A stretch of DNA of 8,296 nucleotides, taken from NCBI GenBank assembly GCA_024274855.1, contig JAJSAJ010000950.1, positions 1 through 8,296 of the forward strand. Reading direction: 5' to 3'. Shown piece by piece: positions 1-5,718 of the stretch (its first letter is position 1; every line of letters begins with the position of its first letter). The notes under the pieces were generated by a model. That model was not told the DNA's origin, did not search any database, and worked only from the letters and a program-made list of their open reading frames with translations. The position numbers and the translations under genes are program-made. Origin of the DNA: Planctomycetota bacterium. Its GTDB lineage: Bacteria; Planctomycetota; Planctomycetia; Pirellulales; Pirellulaceae.

Positions 1-1
1 C

Positions 2-187
2 GGCAATCGATTCGATCGAAAACCGGTCTACGTCGAGTACCGTAATCAGCGATCCGCCGTCATAGCGAGTGATGGTTCGCTTTTCCCAGGAGACCAGATC
101 GTGGCCTCGGGAGCCTACCAAATGCACTTGACGTTAAAAAATAAATCGGGTGGCGGCGCCGACGCCCACGCTGGACACAACCACTAG
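2..187 (+). CDS. RND efflux periplasmic adaptor (CusB/CzcB-like), C-terminal end only
   Basis: The frame is already open at the left edge and ends with TAG at 185-187, giving the last 61 residues of a longer protein. The sequence contains DGSLFPGDQIVASGAYQ, typical of the membrane-proximal C-terminal part of HlyD/CusB-type adaptors (the D-G-x-L-x-x-G-D-x-V element), followed by a Lys/Gly-rich linker and the tail GGGADAHAGHNH. The His-containing tail (three His in the last six residues) probably binds metal ions and resembles the tails of the His-rich lipoprotein at 4578-5195. In family members this subunit bridges the inner-membrane RND pump and the outer-membrane channel in the periplasm. 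It lies upstream of and co-directional with the RND permease, the usual B-then-A order, but an ~850-bp repeat-rich insert separates them. The N-terminal part, including hairpin and lipoyl domains, lies outside the window. Confidence 0.85.
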   Translation, partial: GNRFDRKPVYVEYRNQRSAVIASDGSLFPGDQIVASGAYQMHLTLKNKSGGGADAHAGHNH

Positions 188-234
188 GGGCTAGTTCGGA
201 GGAACGAGAGACGAGTCGACTGCAGGCAGGACAA

Positions 235-334
235 CGGTTCGCTTCCAAGGGGTCAGACCCATTTTCGGCGACAAAATACGTTTGCGTAAATGAACGCTTT
301 CTCCGCCGAAAATTGCGTCAGACCCCAGCGGCGT
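235..334 (+). repeat. R1: ~100-bp imperfect palindromic repeat, copy 1
   Basis: This 100-bp element matches the reverse complement of 4218-4317 at 94 of 100 positions by eye. It is itself an imperfect palindrome: the left arm (250-272) starts GGGGTCAGACCC and runs into ATTTTCGGCGA, and the right arm (about 301-326) is its near-complement ending GTCAGACCCC. The centre has a small GCGT/ACGC stem. The layout resembles REP/BIME or MITE-like elements, which are moved in trans by IS200-like or REP-associated tyrosine transposases, but no transposase is present here. It lies 48 bp after the adaptor stop. Its right edge at 334 abuts the surviving part of a four-helix-bundle gene, as if insertion there removed that gene's start. 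Confidence 0.85.
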
Positions 335-668
335 GAACGGCTACGAGAAAAGTCCGTGGATTTCGCGACACGTCTGTATACCACAACACAAACGTTCCCT
401 GACGTTGAGCGATTCGGTCTAACCAGCCAGATGCGTCGAGCGGCTGTTTTCATTTCGTCGAGTACCGCTGAAGGCAGTGGGCGGACATCAGACAAGGACT
501 TTGCCCGTTTCGTCGAGATTGCCTATGGATCGCTGATGGAAGTCGTCTCGCAGGCCACCATCGCTTTGGAGCAATCATTTCTCGATCCTAACGCACACGA
601 TGATTTGTACACACGTAACGGTTTAGCCGTCTGTATTTGTATTTGCATTTCGCTGCTGTTTTTTCGGC

Positions 669-720
669 TGATCGACCCCAACGGCCTTGTGCCGTTGGTG
701 AGCGAGTCTATTGAACTAAG
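669..720 (-). repeat. Hairpin element A (family A-D), minus orientation
   Basis: This 52-bp element matches element C (5978-6029) in inverted orientation with one mismatch by eye. Read on the minus strand it has the family layout: a TTAG-containing leader, then CACC, a stem half AACGGC, loop ACAAG, stem half GCCGTT and then GGGGTC. The paired region with the flanking CC/GG is 8 bp. It starts about 50 bp after the last recognisable codon of the truncated four-helix-bundle gene. No T-run follows on either strand, so it is not a standard intrinsic terminator. Confidence 0.85.
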
Positions 721-722
721 GC

Positions 723-737
723 CGGCATGTCATGCCG
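723..737. repeat. Short palindrome CGGCATG-T-CATGCCG
   Basis: A perfect 7-bp inverted repeat around a single central base. It directly follows element A and precedes the large GC-rich hairpin, forming part of a run of palindromes between the adaptor and permease genes. No function can be assigned. Confidence 0.55.
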
Positions 738-743
738 ACGGCC

Positions 744-780
744 GCTCTCTCCCCGCCGCCTTTGGCGGCGGGGAGGGAGC
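744..780. repeat. Very strong 17-bp GC-rich hairpin with TTT loop
   Basis: The left arm 744-760 (GCTCTCTCCCCGCCGCC) pairs with 764-780 (GGCGGCGGGGAGGGAGC) around the loop TTT; the only non-Watson-Crick pair is one G-T wobble. This is the most stable structure in the window. A purine-rich run (GGAAAAGGGGGGG) follows on the plus strand rather than T residues, so it does not look like an intrinsic terminator. In a transcript running from adaptor to permease it could still block exonucleases or the ribosome, or reduce downstream expression. Confidence 0.75.
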
Positions 781-806
781 GGAAAAGGGGGGGTCATCAC
801 ATGCTT

Positions 807-853
807 TTTAGCTCGAGAGACTTGTTCACCCATGGGACAAGCCCATGGGGGTC
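807..853 (+). repeat. Hairpin element B (family A-D), plus orientation
   Basis: The element begins TTTAGCT at 807. Its leader has the same length as that of element C and ends in TCACC. It then has stem half CATGGG (831-836), loop ACAAG (837-841), stem half CCCATG (842-847) and GGGGTC (848-853). The loop and flanks equal those of element C, while the six stem positions differ on both sides so that pairing is kept. A possible second small hairpin (GGTC-CTTC-GACC, 850-861) follows. It lies 187 bp upstream of the RND start. Confidence 0.8.
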
Positions 854-861
854 CTTCGACC

Positions 862-1039
862 AACGCGCGTTCTCCATTTGGCTAAAGTGTTACGTACACA
901 CGATCCGAGGAACTAGCTCGAATGCTTAGCGGCCTGAGGGCATCGTTGCTTGAAAACGCACCTTCCTCAGGTCTGTAACTCACAATCTACCCGACTCTGA
1001 ACTCTCGACTCTGGCCTCTGGCCCCAGGACTCTGTAACC
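862..1039. other. Spacer upstream of the RND gene: no gene seen
   Basis: No coding signal is visible. The stretch has one inverted repeat, CCTGAGG (933-939) with CCTCAGG (965-971), separated by 25 bases. Next comes a low-complexity run at 990-1035 in which ACTCT recurs four times with small spacers. A weak ribosome-binding candidate, AGGA at 1026-1029, lies 10 bases before the ATG at 1040. I could not identify convincing -35/-10 boxes. Confidence 0.5.
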
Positions 1040-2770
1040 ATGCTCAACGCGATTATCCGCTTTGCATTGCGACAACGGCTACTTGTGATCGCCATCGCGA
1101 TCTTTTTGGTTCTCTATGGCGGCTGGCAGATTTTCCAGTTGCCGATCGATGTTTTCCCCAATCTCAATCGACCTCGCGTGACGGTGATGACCGAGGCACA
1201 GGGGATGGCTCCGGAAGAGGTCGAGACGTTAATTACCATTCCCCTGGAGACAGCGTTGAATGGAGCAACCGGCGTGCAGGCTGTTCGCACCGCGTCCGGT
1301 GTTGGGCTTTCCGTGGTCTGGGTCGAGTTCGACTGGGGCACCGATGTCTATAATGACCGTCAAATTGTTGCTGAACGCATCGCATTGGTTGCTGACCGCC
1401 TACCCGAGGAAGTAACACCGCAATTGGCTCCGATTTCCTCCGTCATGGGACAGATCATGATCATCGGCATGTGGAGTGATGACGGTGAGACTTCTGCCCT
1501 GGAACTGCGAACCCTTGCCGACTGGGTTGTCCGTAAGCGCCTGCTGACCATTCCCGGCGTGTCCCAGGTGTTCGTCATGGGTGGCGACCGGAAGCAATTT
1601 CAGGTTCTCGTCGATCCGAGCAAGTTGTTGAAGTTTGGTATCACCTTGAAGGAGGTCAAAGAAGCGGTTGGACAGAGCAATCGCAACGCGACCGGTGGAT
1701 ATGTGGACGAACAAGGTCCCAACGAGCTGTTGGTCCGCAGCTTGGGACGCATCCAGACAACGCAGGACTTGAAGAACGTCGTTGTCAAGATCCGCGATAA
1801 CCGATCGGTAATTCTTGGACAAGTTGCTCGAGTGATCGAAGGGGCGCAAGTCAAGCGAGGTAACAGCGCCGCGTTTGTACGAGTCGAGAACGAATCAGCT
1901 CCGGACTCCTTCGCCGGCGGCCCAGCCGTCGTGCTGACGATCAACAAGCAGCCTGCCGCCGACACGAGGCTTGTGACCGAACAAATCACAAAAGCACTGG
2001 AAGAGCTTGGTGCCTCCTTGCCCGACGATGTGCATATTTACCCCGAGCTCTACCAACAGAAAGTGTTTATCGACCTGGCAATTGAAAATGTCGCAGAGGC
2101 ATTGCGGGACGGCGGCATCCTGGTTGTGATCATTCTGTTTATCTTCCTTTTGAACTTCCGTACTACCTTCATCACGCTCACTGCCATTCCATTGTCCATT
2201 GTCATCACCGGCCTGGTTTTCAAGTGGTTCGACGTTTCGATCAACACGATGACGCTGGGTGGATTGGCCGTGGCCATTGGCGAGTTGGTCGATGACGCGA
2301 TTGTCGGTGTCGAAAACGTCTTCCGCCGCCTCCGGGAAAACGCGCACAGCGACCACCCTCAGCCCGCATTGGCGGTCGTGTATAGGGCTAGTGCCGAGGT
2401 ACGAAACCCGATCGTCTTTGGCACGCTCATCGTAGTCCTGGTATTCTTGCCCGTGTTCGCTTTGAGCGGAATGGAAGGACTACTCTTCACGCCCGTCGGC
2501 GTTGCCTACATCGTCTCGATCCTTTCATCGCTACTGGTTTCATTGACGGTCACACCCGTCCTGTCTTACTGGCTCCTGGCAAACGCCCGATTCATTAGCC
2601 ACGAGAAGGAGGGAATCGTACTTCGCGGCCTCAAGAAGATGGCTGGTTGGGCCATTGGAACAAGTCTGCGAATACCGCTGCCGATGCTGATTACCGCAAC
2701 AATAGCGGTCGCCATCGCCACCTTCGCCATCCTGCAGAAAGAGAACGATTTCCTGCCCCCGTTCAACTAA
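1040..2770 (+). CDS. RND permease, N-terminal fragment (576 aa)
   Basis: This is the translatable part before the internal stop. TM1 is at about residues 13-33, followed by QLPIDVFPNLNRPRV, the family's conserved entry into the first periplasmic porter loop (about 34-350). TM2-TM6 lie at about 355-512. TM4 carries G414, E415, D418, D419, E425 and N426 in the pattern AxGxxxDxxxxxxEN. Asp418 and Glu425 match the proton-relay Asp and Glu of CzcA, while the first Asp of the CzcA motif (DFG) is Ala412 here, as in CusA-like and other non-CzcA HME groups. TM7 is at about 545-565 and the fragment ends shortly after it. Since TM7 should anchor the second periplasmic loop, the break does not fall between the two natural halves of the pump, and the fragment alone should not transport. 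The start ATG has only a weak AGGA 10 bases upstream. Confidence 0.85.
   Translation: MLNAIIRFALRQRLLVIAIAIFLVLYGGWQIFQLPIDVFPNLNRPRVTVMTEAQGMAPEEVETLITIPLETALNGATGVQAVRTASGVGLSVVWVEFDWGTDVYNDRQIVAERIALVADRLPEEVTPQLAPISSVMGQIMIIGMWSDDGETSALELRTLADWVVRKRLLTIPGVSQVFVMGGDRKQFQVLVDPSKLLKFGITLKEVKEAVGQSNRNATGGYVDEQGPNELLVRSLGRIQTTQDLKNVVVKIRDNRSVILGQVARVIEGAQVKRGNSAAFVRVENESAPDSFAGGPAVVLTINKQPAADTRLVTEQITKALEELGASLPDDVHIYPELYQQKVFIDLAIENVAEALRDGGILVVIILFIFLLNFRTTFITLTAIPLSIVITGLVFKWFDVSINTMTLGGLAVAIGELVDDAIVGVENVFRRLRENAHSDHPQPALAVVYRASAEVRNPIVFGTLIVVLVFLPVFALSGMEGLLFTPVGVAYIVSILSSLLVSLTVTPVLSYWLLANARFISHEKEGIVLRGLKKMAGWAIGTSLRIPLPMLITATIAVAIATFAILQKENDFLPPFN
2768..2770 (+). other. In-frame TAA replacing the conserved Glu of the N-E-G motif
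   Basis: The context is TTC AAC TAA GGG GCC, that is F-N-stop-G-A, where related pumps have N-E-G. Codon 577 of 1058. No frameshift is needed to join the two sides, so a single substitution would restore the full protein. Confidence 0.9.
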
Positions 2771-2794
2771 GGGGCCGTCCAAATCAATGTCGTT

Positions 2795-4216
2795 TTGCCG
2801 CCAGGCACGTCGCTTGCTACCTCGCAGAATATCGCGAGGAAAGTGGAAGATCGCCTTAAGAAAGTCGAGGATCTGCAGGCGTTTGTGCGAAAAACGGGAC
2901 TAGCCGAACTGGATGAACACGCCGTGACCGTTAATATCTCGGAAATCATCGCCAGCTTTGATCCGCACACGGCACGGAGTCGAGAAGACATCCTGGAAGA
3001 TCTCCGAGAAGCTCTGGCCGATATTCCGGGGATTGTCACCAGTGTCGAACAACCGCTGGCACATCTCATCTCGCACATGCTGTCCGGTGTCAAAGCCCAA
3101 GTCGGCATCAAACTTTACGGCGACAACCTGGACATCCTGCGTGCAAAAGCCAAGGAGATTAAACAGGCTATTGCCAACGTCGAGGGCGTGACGGACCTGC
3201 AAGTTGAGCCCCAAATCGATATACCGCAACTTCGGATCGAAATCAACGGCGAGAAACTCAAGACGTTTGGGCTCACTCGCGAGGATATCAACGAATTTGT
3301 AGAGACGTCAATGAATGGCGTCGTCGTTTCCGAAGTGCTGTTGGGTGAACGCACGTTCGACTTGCTTGTGCGACTGGACGAACCCTTCCGCGAAGATCTG
3401 GAAGCGGTCAAGCGACTTTCGATTAACTTGCCTAACGGCGGAACAGCCATGTTGGAGTCGGTCGCCGATATCTACGTCGATGTCGGCCCGAATACGATCA
3501 ATCGCGAAAACGTGCGACGCCGTATCATTATCCAGTGCAACACGGCCGGACGCGGGTTGGTCGATGTTGTTCACGACATTCAGGCCCGAGTAAAGCCAAT
3601 CGAAAAGTCATTGCCTACCGGATATTTTGTTTCTTTTGAAGGGCAGTTCGAAAGCCAACAGTCAGCATCCCGAGTGATTGCTATTCTGTTTGCACTATCA
3701 CTACTTGGAGTGTTCCTGGTGCTCTACACCATGTTTCGTTCCACGAACCTGGCCGTGCAGGTAATGATCGCTTTGCCCATGGCGTTTATCGGGTCCGTGG
3801 CCGCGCTCTATCTGACCGACCAGACACTCACCGTGGCTGCCATGGTCGGGTTTATCTCGCTTTGCGGCATCGCTTCGCGAAATGGAATCCTCTTGATTAA
3901 CCACTATTTACATCTTGTCCAGCACGAAGGAGAGACGTGGTCGCGCGCGATGATTGTTCGAGCCGGACAAGAACGCCTGGCTCCCGTATTGATGACGGCC
4001 CTGACATCCGGAATCGGCCTGGTTCCATTGGCCATGGCTTCCGGTGAGCCGGGTAAGGAAATCCTCTATCCGGTAGCCACGGTCATTATCGGCGGCTTGA
4101 TCAGCAGCACCGCGTTGGAGTTCCTCGTGCGGCCTGCCTTGTTCTGGAAATTTGGCATGCGAGCCGCCCAGAGAGTTGTCGAGGAAAGTAAGCAAGATAT
4201 CGTGTTGGAGGAATAA
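2795..4216 (+). CDS. RND permease, C-terminal fragment (473 aa from a possible TTG start)
   Basis: It is in the same frame as the upstream fragment. The codons directly after the stop (2771 onward) are already conserved RND sequence, so the TTG at 2795 is only the first possible restart, not a natural gene start. The AAGGGG at 2769-2774 could act as a Shine-Dalgarno but sits about 20 bases from the TTG, too far for efficient use. Recognisable parts are the second periplasmic porter loop (HMLSGVKAQVGIKLYGDN), TM8 at about residue 879 of the full protein, then FIGSVAALYL, VGFISLCGIASRNGILLINH and the last two membrane segments up to about residue 1040. Translated alone, it would begin in a periplasmic domain without TM7 or a signal peptide, so correct membrane insertion is doubtful. 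Confidence 0.75.
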   Translation: MPPGTSLATSQNIARKVEDRLKKVEDLQAFVRKTGLAELDEHAVTVNISEIIASFDPHTARSREDILEDLREALADIPGIVTSVEQPLAHLISHMLSGVKAQVGIKLYGDNLDILRAKAKEIKQAIANVEGVTDLQVEPQIDIPQLRIEINGEKLKTFGLTREDINEFVETSMNGVVVSEVLLGERTFDLLVRLDEPFREDLEAVKRLSINLPNGGTAMLESVADIYVDVGPNTINRENVRRRIIIQCNTAGRGLVDVVHDIQARVKPIEKSLPTGYFVSFEGQFESQQSASRVIAILFALSLLGVFLVLYTMFRSTNLAVQVMIALPMAFIGSVAALYLTDQTLTVAAMVGFISLCGIASRNGILLINHYLHLVQHEGETWSRAMIVRAGQERLAPVLMTALTSGIGLVPLAMASGEPGKEILYPVATVIIGGLISSTALEFLVRPALFWKFGMRAAQRVVEESKQDIVLEE

Positions 4217-4217
4217 G

Positions 4218-4317
4218 ACGCCGCTGGGGTCTGACGCAATTTTCGGCGGAGACAGCGTTTCTTTACGCGAACGCATTTTGTCGCCGAAAATGGGGCTGAC
4301 CCCTTGGAAGCGAACCG
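4218..4317 (-). repeat. R1': inverted second copy of the ~100-bp palindromic repeat
   Basis: This is the reverse complement of 235-334, with six mismatches by eye: one in the left arm and five in the centre; the right arm is unchanged. It starts one base after the stop codon of the RND gene, so the last codons of that gene were spared. With R1 it brackets the RND gene, hairpin elements A and B and the first four-helix-bundle remnant in a composite-like arrangement (235-4317). Its palindromic fold would form a long 3' stem-loop in the RND transcript and might stabilise or end it, though no T-run follows the outer stem. Confidence 0.85.
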
Positions 4318-4439
4318 GCGGCCTACATTCCGTGAACGGTTACAAGATATCGCTGCCCCGGAACATTCCTGATATGGGGTGGCTTTCATAATCGGTTGCG
4401 TGAAAATCTATACGAACGCGGACTTCGCCTGCAACCCAA

Positions 4440-4540
4440 GTGGCGAAGCCACGGCCTGTATTGTCGAACGGACGCCCACGTCCGTTCATTCGACGGACCT
4501 GGAGGTCCGTCGGACAAGATGCGCGCACGGCGCGCGCATC
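4440..4540. repeat. Array of four consecutive perfect hairpins ahead of the His-rich lipoprotein gene
   Basis: H1: GTGGC-GAA-GCCAC (4440-4452). H2: GAACGGACG-CCCA-CGTCCGTTC (4466-4487). H3: CGACGGACC-TGGA-GGTCCGTCG (4491-4512). H4: GATGCGCGC-ACGGC-GCGCGCATC (4518-4540). All stems are perfect (5, 9, 9 and 9 bp), and spacers are 13, 3 and 5 bases. H2 and H3 share ACGGAC/GTCCGT and look like diverged copies. None is followed by a T-run. The array ends 22 bases before the first possible ATG (4563), so in a transcript it would sit in the leader or in the spacer downstream of the RND gene. Confidence 0.75.
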
Positions 4541-4564
4541 CTACGAACGAAGACTCTAATGCAT

Positions 4565-4569
4565 GGGAG
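4565..4569 (+). promoter_or_regulatory. Ribosome-binding site GGGAG for the His-rich lipoprotein
   Basis: GGGAG lies 8 bases before the ATG at 4578 and overlaps the earlier ATG at 4563, which has no comparable site upstream. This favours the inner ATG as the true start. Confidence 0.55.
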
Positions 4570-4577
4570 TGACTCGG

Positions 4578-5195
4578 ATGCGTACGACCTTTTTCTCACT
4601 TTGTCTGATCGCAATGGCAACTTTGACATTCACTTTTGTGGGATGCGGACAGAATTCGTCGAAGAAACCGGTGGCCAGCGATACTGGCACATCGTCCTCG
4701 CACGACGGCGACGCGGACCACGATGATCATGCCGGACACGATCATGGTGACGATGCGGAACATGATCATCCAAAGGAAGGCCCGCACGGCGGACACCTGA
4801 TTGAACTCGGGGACGAAGAATATCACGCCGAGCTTCTGCACAATGAAAAAAAGCACACGGTCACGGTCTATCTGCTCGATGGACCGGCAAAACAAGCGGT
4901 TGCTATTCCAACAACAGAAATCACCATTCAGCTGTTCGAAAATGGACAATTCGTAAAGTACACATTGAAGGCTGTACGACAGCCAGAAGACCCGGCAGAC
5001 GCGGCGTCACGATTCGAAATCACGGATGCGGCTCTTTGCGATGCGATGTCTCATGAGAACAAAACTCGCGGACGCCTGCAGTTAACCATCAAAGGCAAAC
5101 CGTACACAGGCACGATCCAACACACCAGCCATGGGCAACATGACCACGACGGCGATGACCATGCCGGAGACGACCACGCTGGCCACCAGCACTAG
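4578..5195 (+). CDS. His-rich periplasmic lipoprotein, probable metal-binding accessory of the efflux system
   Basis: A 205-residue protein from the ATG at 4578 (210 from the ATG at 4563). The N-terminus is a lipoprotein signal: MRTTFF, a hydrophobic core, and FVGC with Cys23 as the likely lipidated residue. Two His/Asp-rich clusters frame the protein, one after the signal (about residues 42-73, containing HDDHAGHDHGDD and GPHGGH) and one at the extreme C-terminus (last 24 residues, containing HAGDDHAGHQH). The region between them (about 74-180) looks beta-rich, with no membrane segments. His/Asp runs of this kind bind divalent metals such as Zn, Cu, Ni or Co. The C-terminal HAGHQH echoes the HAGHNH tail of the adaptor at 2-187, so a shared role in periplasmic metal buffering or handover is plausible. 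I do not recognise a named family. It follows the RND gene on the same strand but is separated by repeats. Confidence 0.8.
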   Translation: MRTTFFSLCLIAMATLTFTFVGCGQNSSKKPVASDTGTSSSHDGDADHDDHAGHDHGDDAEHDHPKEGPHGGHLIELGDEEYHAELLHNEKKHTVTVYLLDGPAKQAVAIPTTEITIQLFENGQFVKYTLKAVRQPEDPADAASRFEITDAALCDAMSHENKTRGRLQLTIKGKPYTGTIQHTSHGQHDHDGDDHAGDDHAGHQH

Positions 5196-5591
5196 CCCGG
5201 ATTATTCGCCCGTGTTTCCACTATCAGTGTAACCATGGACGCTGCAGCGGCTTACACGCATATTGCCCGAAACACCGCGCACTGGAGCGGTGAACGGTTC
5301 GCACGCTGGGTGGGAAGCGGGGGTGAGGTGCCGAATAGGGAATCAAGATGAACCGTCTCGGTTGTGTTCAGGGAGTAAGGATTCGCCAATCAATAACCTG
5401 TCGCACAAGTCCCGAACCCCCATGAGCTCGTCTCATGGGGGAAGCCGTCTCGCAGCTAAAAGGCCATGGCGGACCGGAAAGCTCGCGTCGTCCCCAATAA
5501 GAGCGACAGTAATTGATACGCCGCCCCTAAGGCCAATAATCAGCATGTGCCACGGCAATCTTTGCAAGCACGGCTCAGGCGGTGATCGCAA
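5196..5591. other. ~400 bp without a recognisable gene
   Basis: No frame shows convincing protein features. The stretch contains a nested inverted repeat at 5212-5275 (GTGTTTC/GAAACAC outside, GTGTAA/TTACAC inside, with a central GCTGCAGC palindrome) directly after the lipoprotein gene, and hairpin element D at 5414-5460. The part at 5276-5400 has a G-rich, structured look reminiscent of an RNA or a mobile-element end, but I could not assign it. Confidence 0.5.
5414..5460 (-). repeat. Hairpin element D (family A-D), minus orientation
   Basis: Read on the minus strand it begins TTTAGCT, has a GAGAC-containing leader one base shorter than in element B, then CATGAG, loop ACGAG, CTCATG and GGGGTTC. 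The stem on the plus strand is a perfect 10 bp, CCCCCATGAG/CTCATGGGGG (5417-5426 with 5432-5441). Compared with element B, one stem pair is changed on both sides (G-C to A-T) and one loop base differs. It is the most diverged of the four copies. Confidence 0.7.
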
Positions 5592-5713
5592 TCCGGTCCA
5601 GCAGCAGGCAAACAGGTTCCGGCTGCAGTTCCAAACCTCTTGTAGCGTCCTGGATTACGCCATCTCCCGCTCGGCAAGCGGGACCTACCTGGACCACGTT
5701 ACGATCAAGGCCC
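5592..5713 (-). repeat. Repeat E: 122 bp, inverted relative to the copy at 8175-8296
   Basis: It matches the reverse complement of 8175-8296 at 119 of 122 positions by eye. It includes a hairpin (TCCCGCT-CGGCA-AGCGGGA, 5665-5683) flanked by TGTAGCGTCC and a GGACCTAC-containing segment. It ends 5 bp before the stop codon of the four-helix-bundle remnant at 5719. Together with its partner it encloses that remnant, hairpin element C, the Cys-rich lipoprotein and the outer-membrane factor. Confidence 0.85.
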
Positions 5714-5718
5714 ACGAC

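Larger units (their letters stand above)
290..811 (+). pseudogene. Truncated four-helix-bundle protein (23S rRNA intervening-sequence type) in a chimeric frame
   Basis: The open frame is 173 codons, but only residues encoded by about 335-616 look like a real protein. They contain FPDVERFGLTSQMRRAA, STAEGSGR and FARFVEIAYGSLMEV, the hallmark segments of the four-helix-bundle / 23S rRNA-intervening-sequence family (PF05635/TIGR02436). Members are usually about 110-130 residues. The N-terminus normally reads like L-x-V-W-x-K-S; here only LREKSV survives, and everything before it, including the ATG at 290, comes from repeat R1. After DLYTR (616) the expected last helix is missing and the frame runs through hairpin element A and a GC-rich hairpin, giving a tail that should not be read as protein. 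Both ends are therefore lost and I call it a remnant. The molecular role of the family is unclear; related proteins include the Avd accessory protein of diversity-generating retroelements. Confidence 0.75.
1040..4216 (+). pseudogene. HME-RND metal efflux permease (CusA/CzcA-like) interrupted by an in-frame stop
   Basis: Reading one frame from the ATG at 1040 to the TAA at 4214-4216 gives 1058 codons, the normal size of CusA/CzcA-type pumps, with a single internal TAA at 2768-2770 (codon 577). The surrounding peptide, FLPPFN-stop-GAVQ, aligns with the family motif F-x-P-x-N-E-G, so the stop replaces the conserved Glu; one G-to-T change of a GAA codon would explain it. Both sides are otherwise uninterrupted and well conserved, which points to a recent event, an assembly or read error, or (less likely) recoding. 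TAA also ends this gene normally, so general reassignment is unlikely. The protein would be the proton-driven inner-membrane pump of a tripartite metal exporter. The metal is not assigned: the TM4 motif is AIGELVDD...VEN, and the three Met of CusA appear replaced by Asn, Ile and His in my alignment from memory. Confidence 0.85.

Noticed and set aside
617..811. C-terminal part of the plus-strand frame 290-811 as real protein
   Set aside because: It reads through hairpin element A and a GC hairpin. The peptide IDPNGLVPLVSESIEL occurs again from element C on the other strand, so it reflects the DNA repeat and not a conserved protein.
1400..2356. Minus-strand frames of about 130-150 codons within the RND gene
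   Set aside because: They are shadows of the strongly supported plus-strand permease and contain no recognisable motif.
2787..2797. Efficient translation restart after the internal stop of the permease
   Set aside because: The ATG at 2787 is in another frame, the in-frame TTG at 2795 is about 20 bases from the AAGGGG, and the product would start inside a periplasmic domain.
4218..4317. Rho-independent terminator of the RND gene
   Set aside because: The palindrome is long and imperfect and no T-run follows it; the inverted copy at 235-334 shows that it is a dispersed repeat.
5271..5400. Possible end of a group II intron or other structured RNA
   Set aside because: Only a general G-rich impression; I found no domain V stem-loop with the catalytic triad and no reverse transcriptase.
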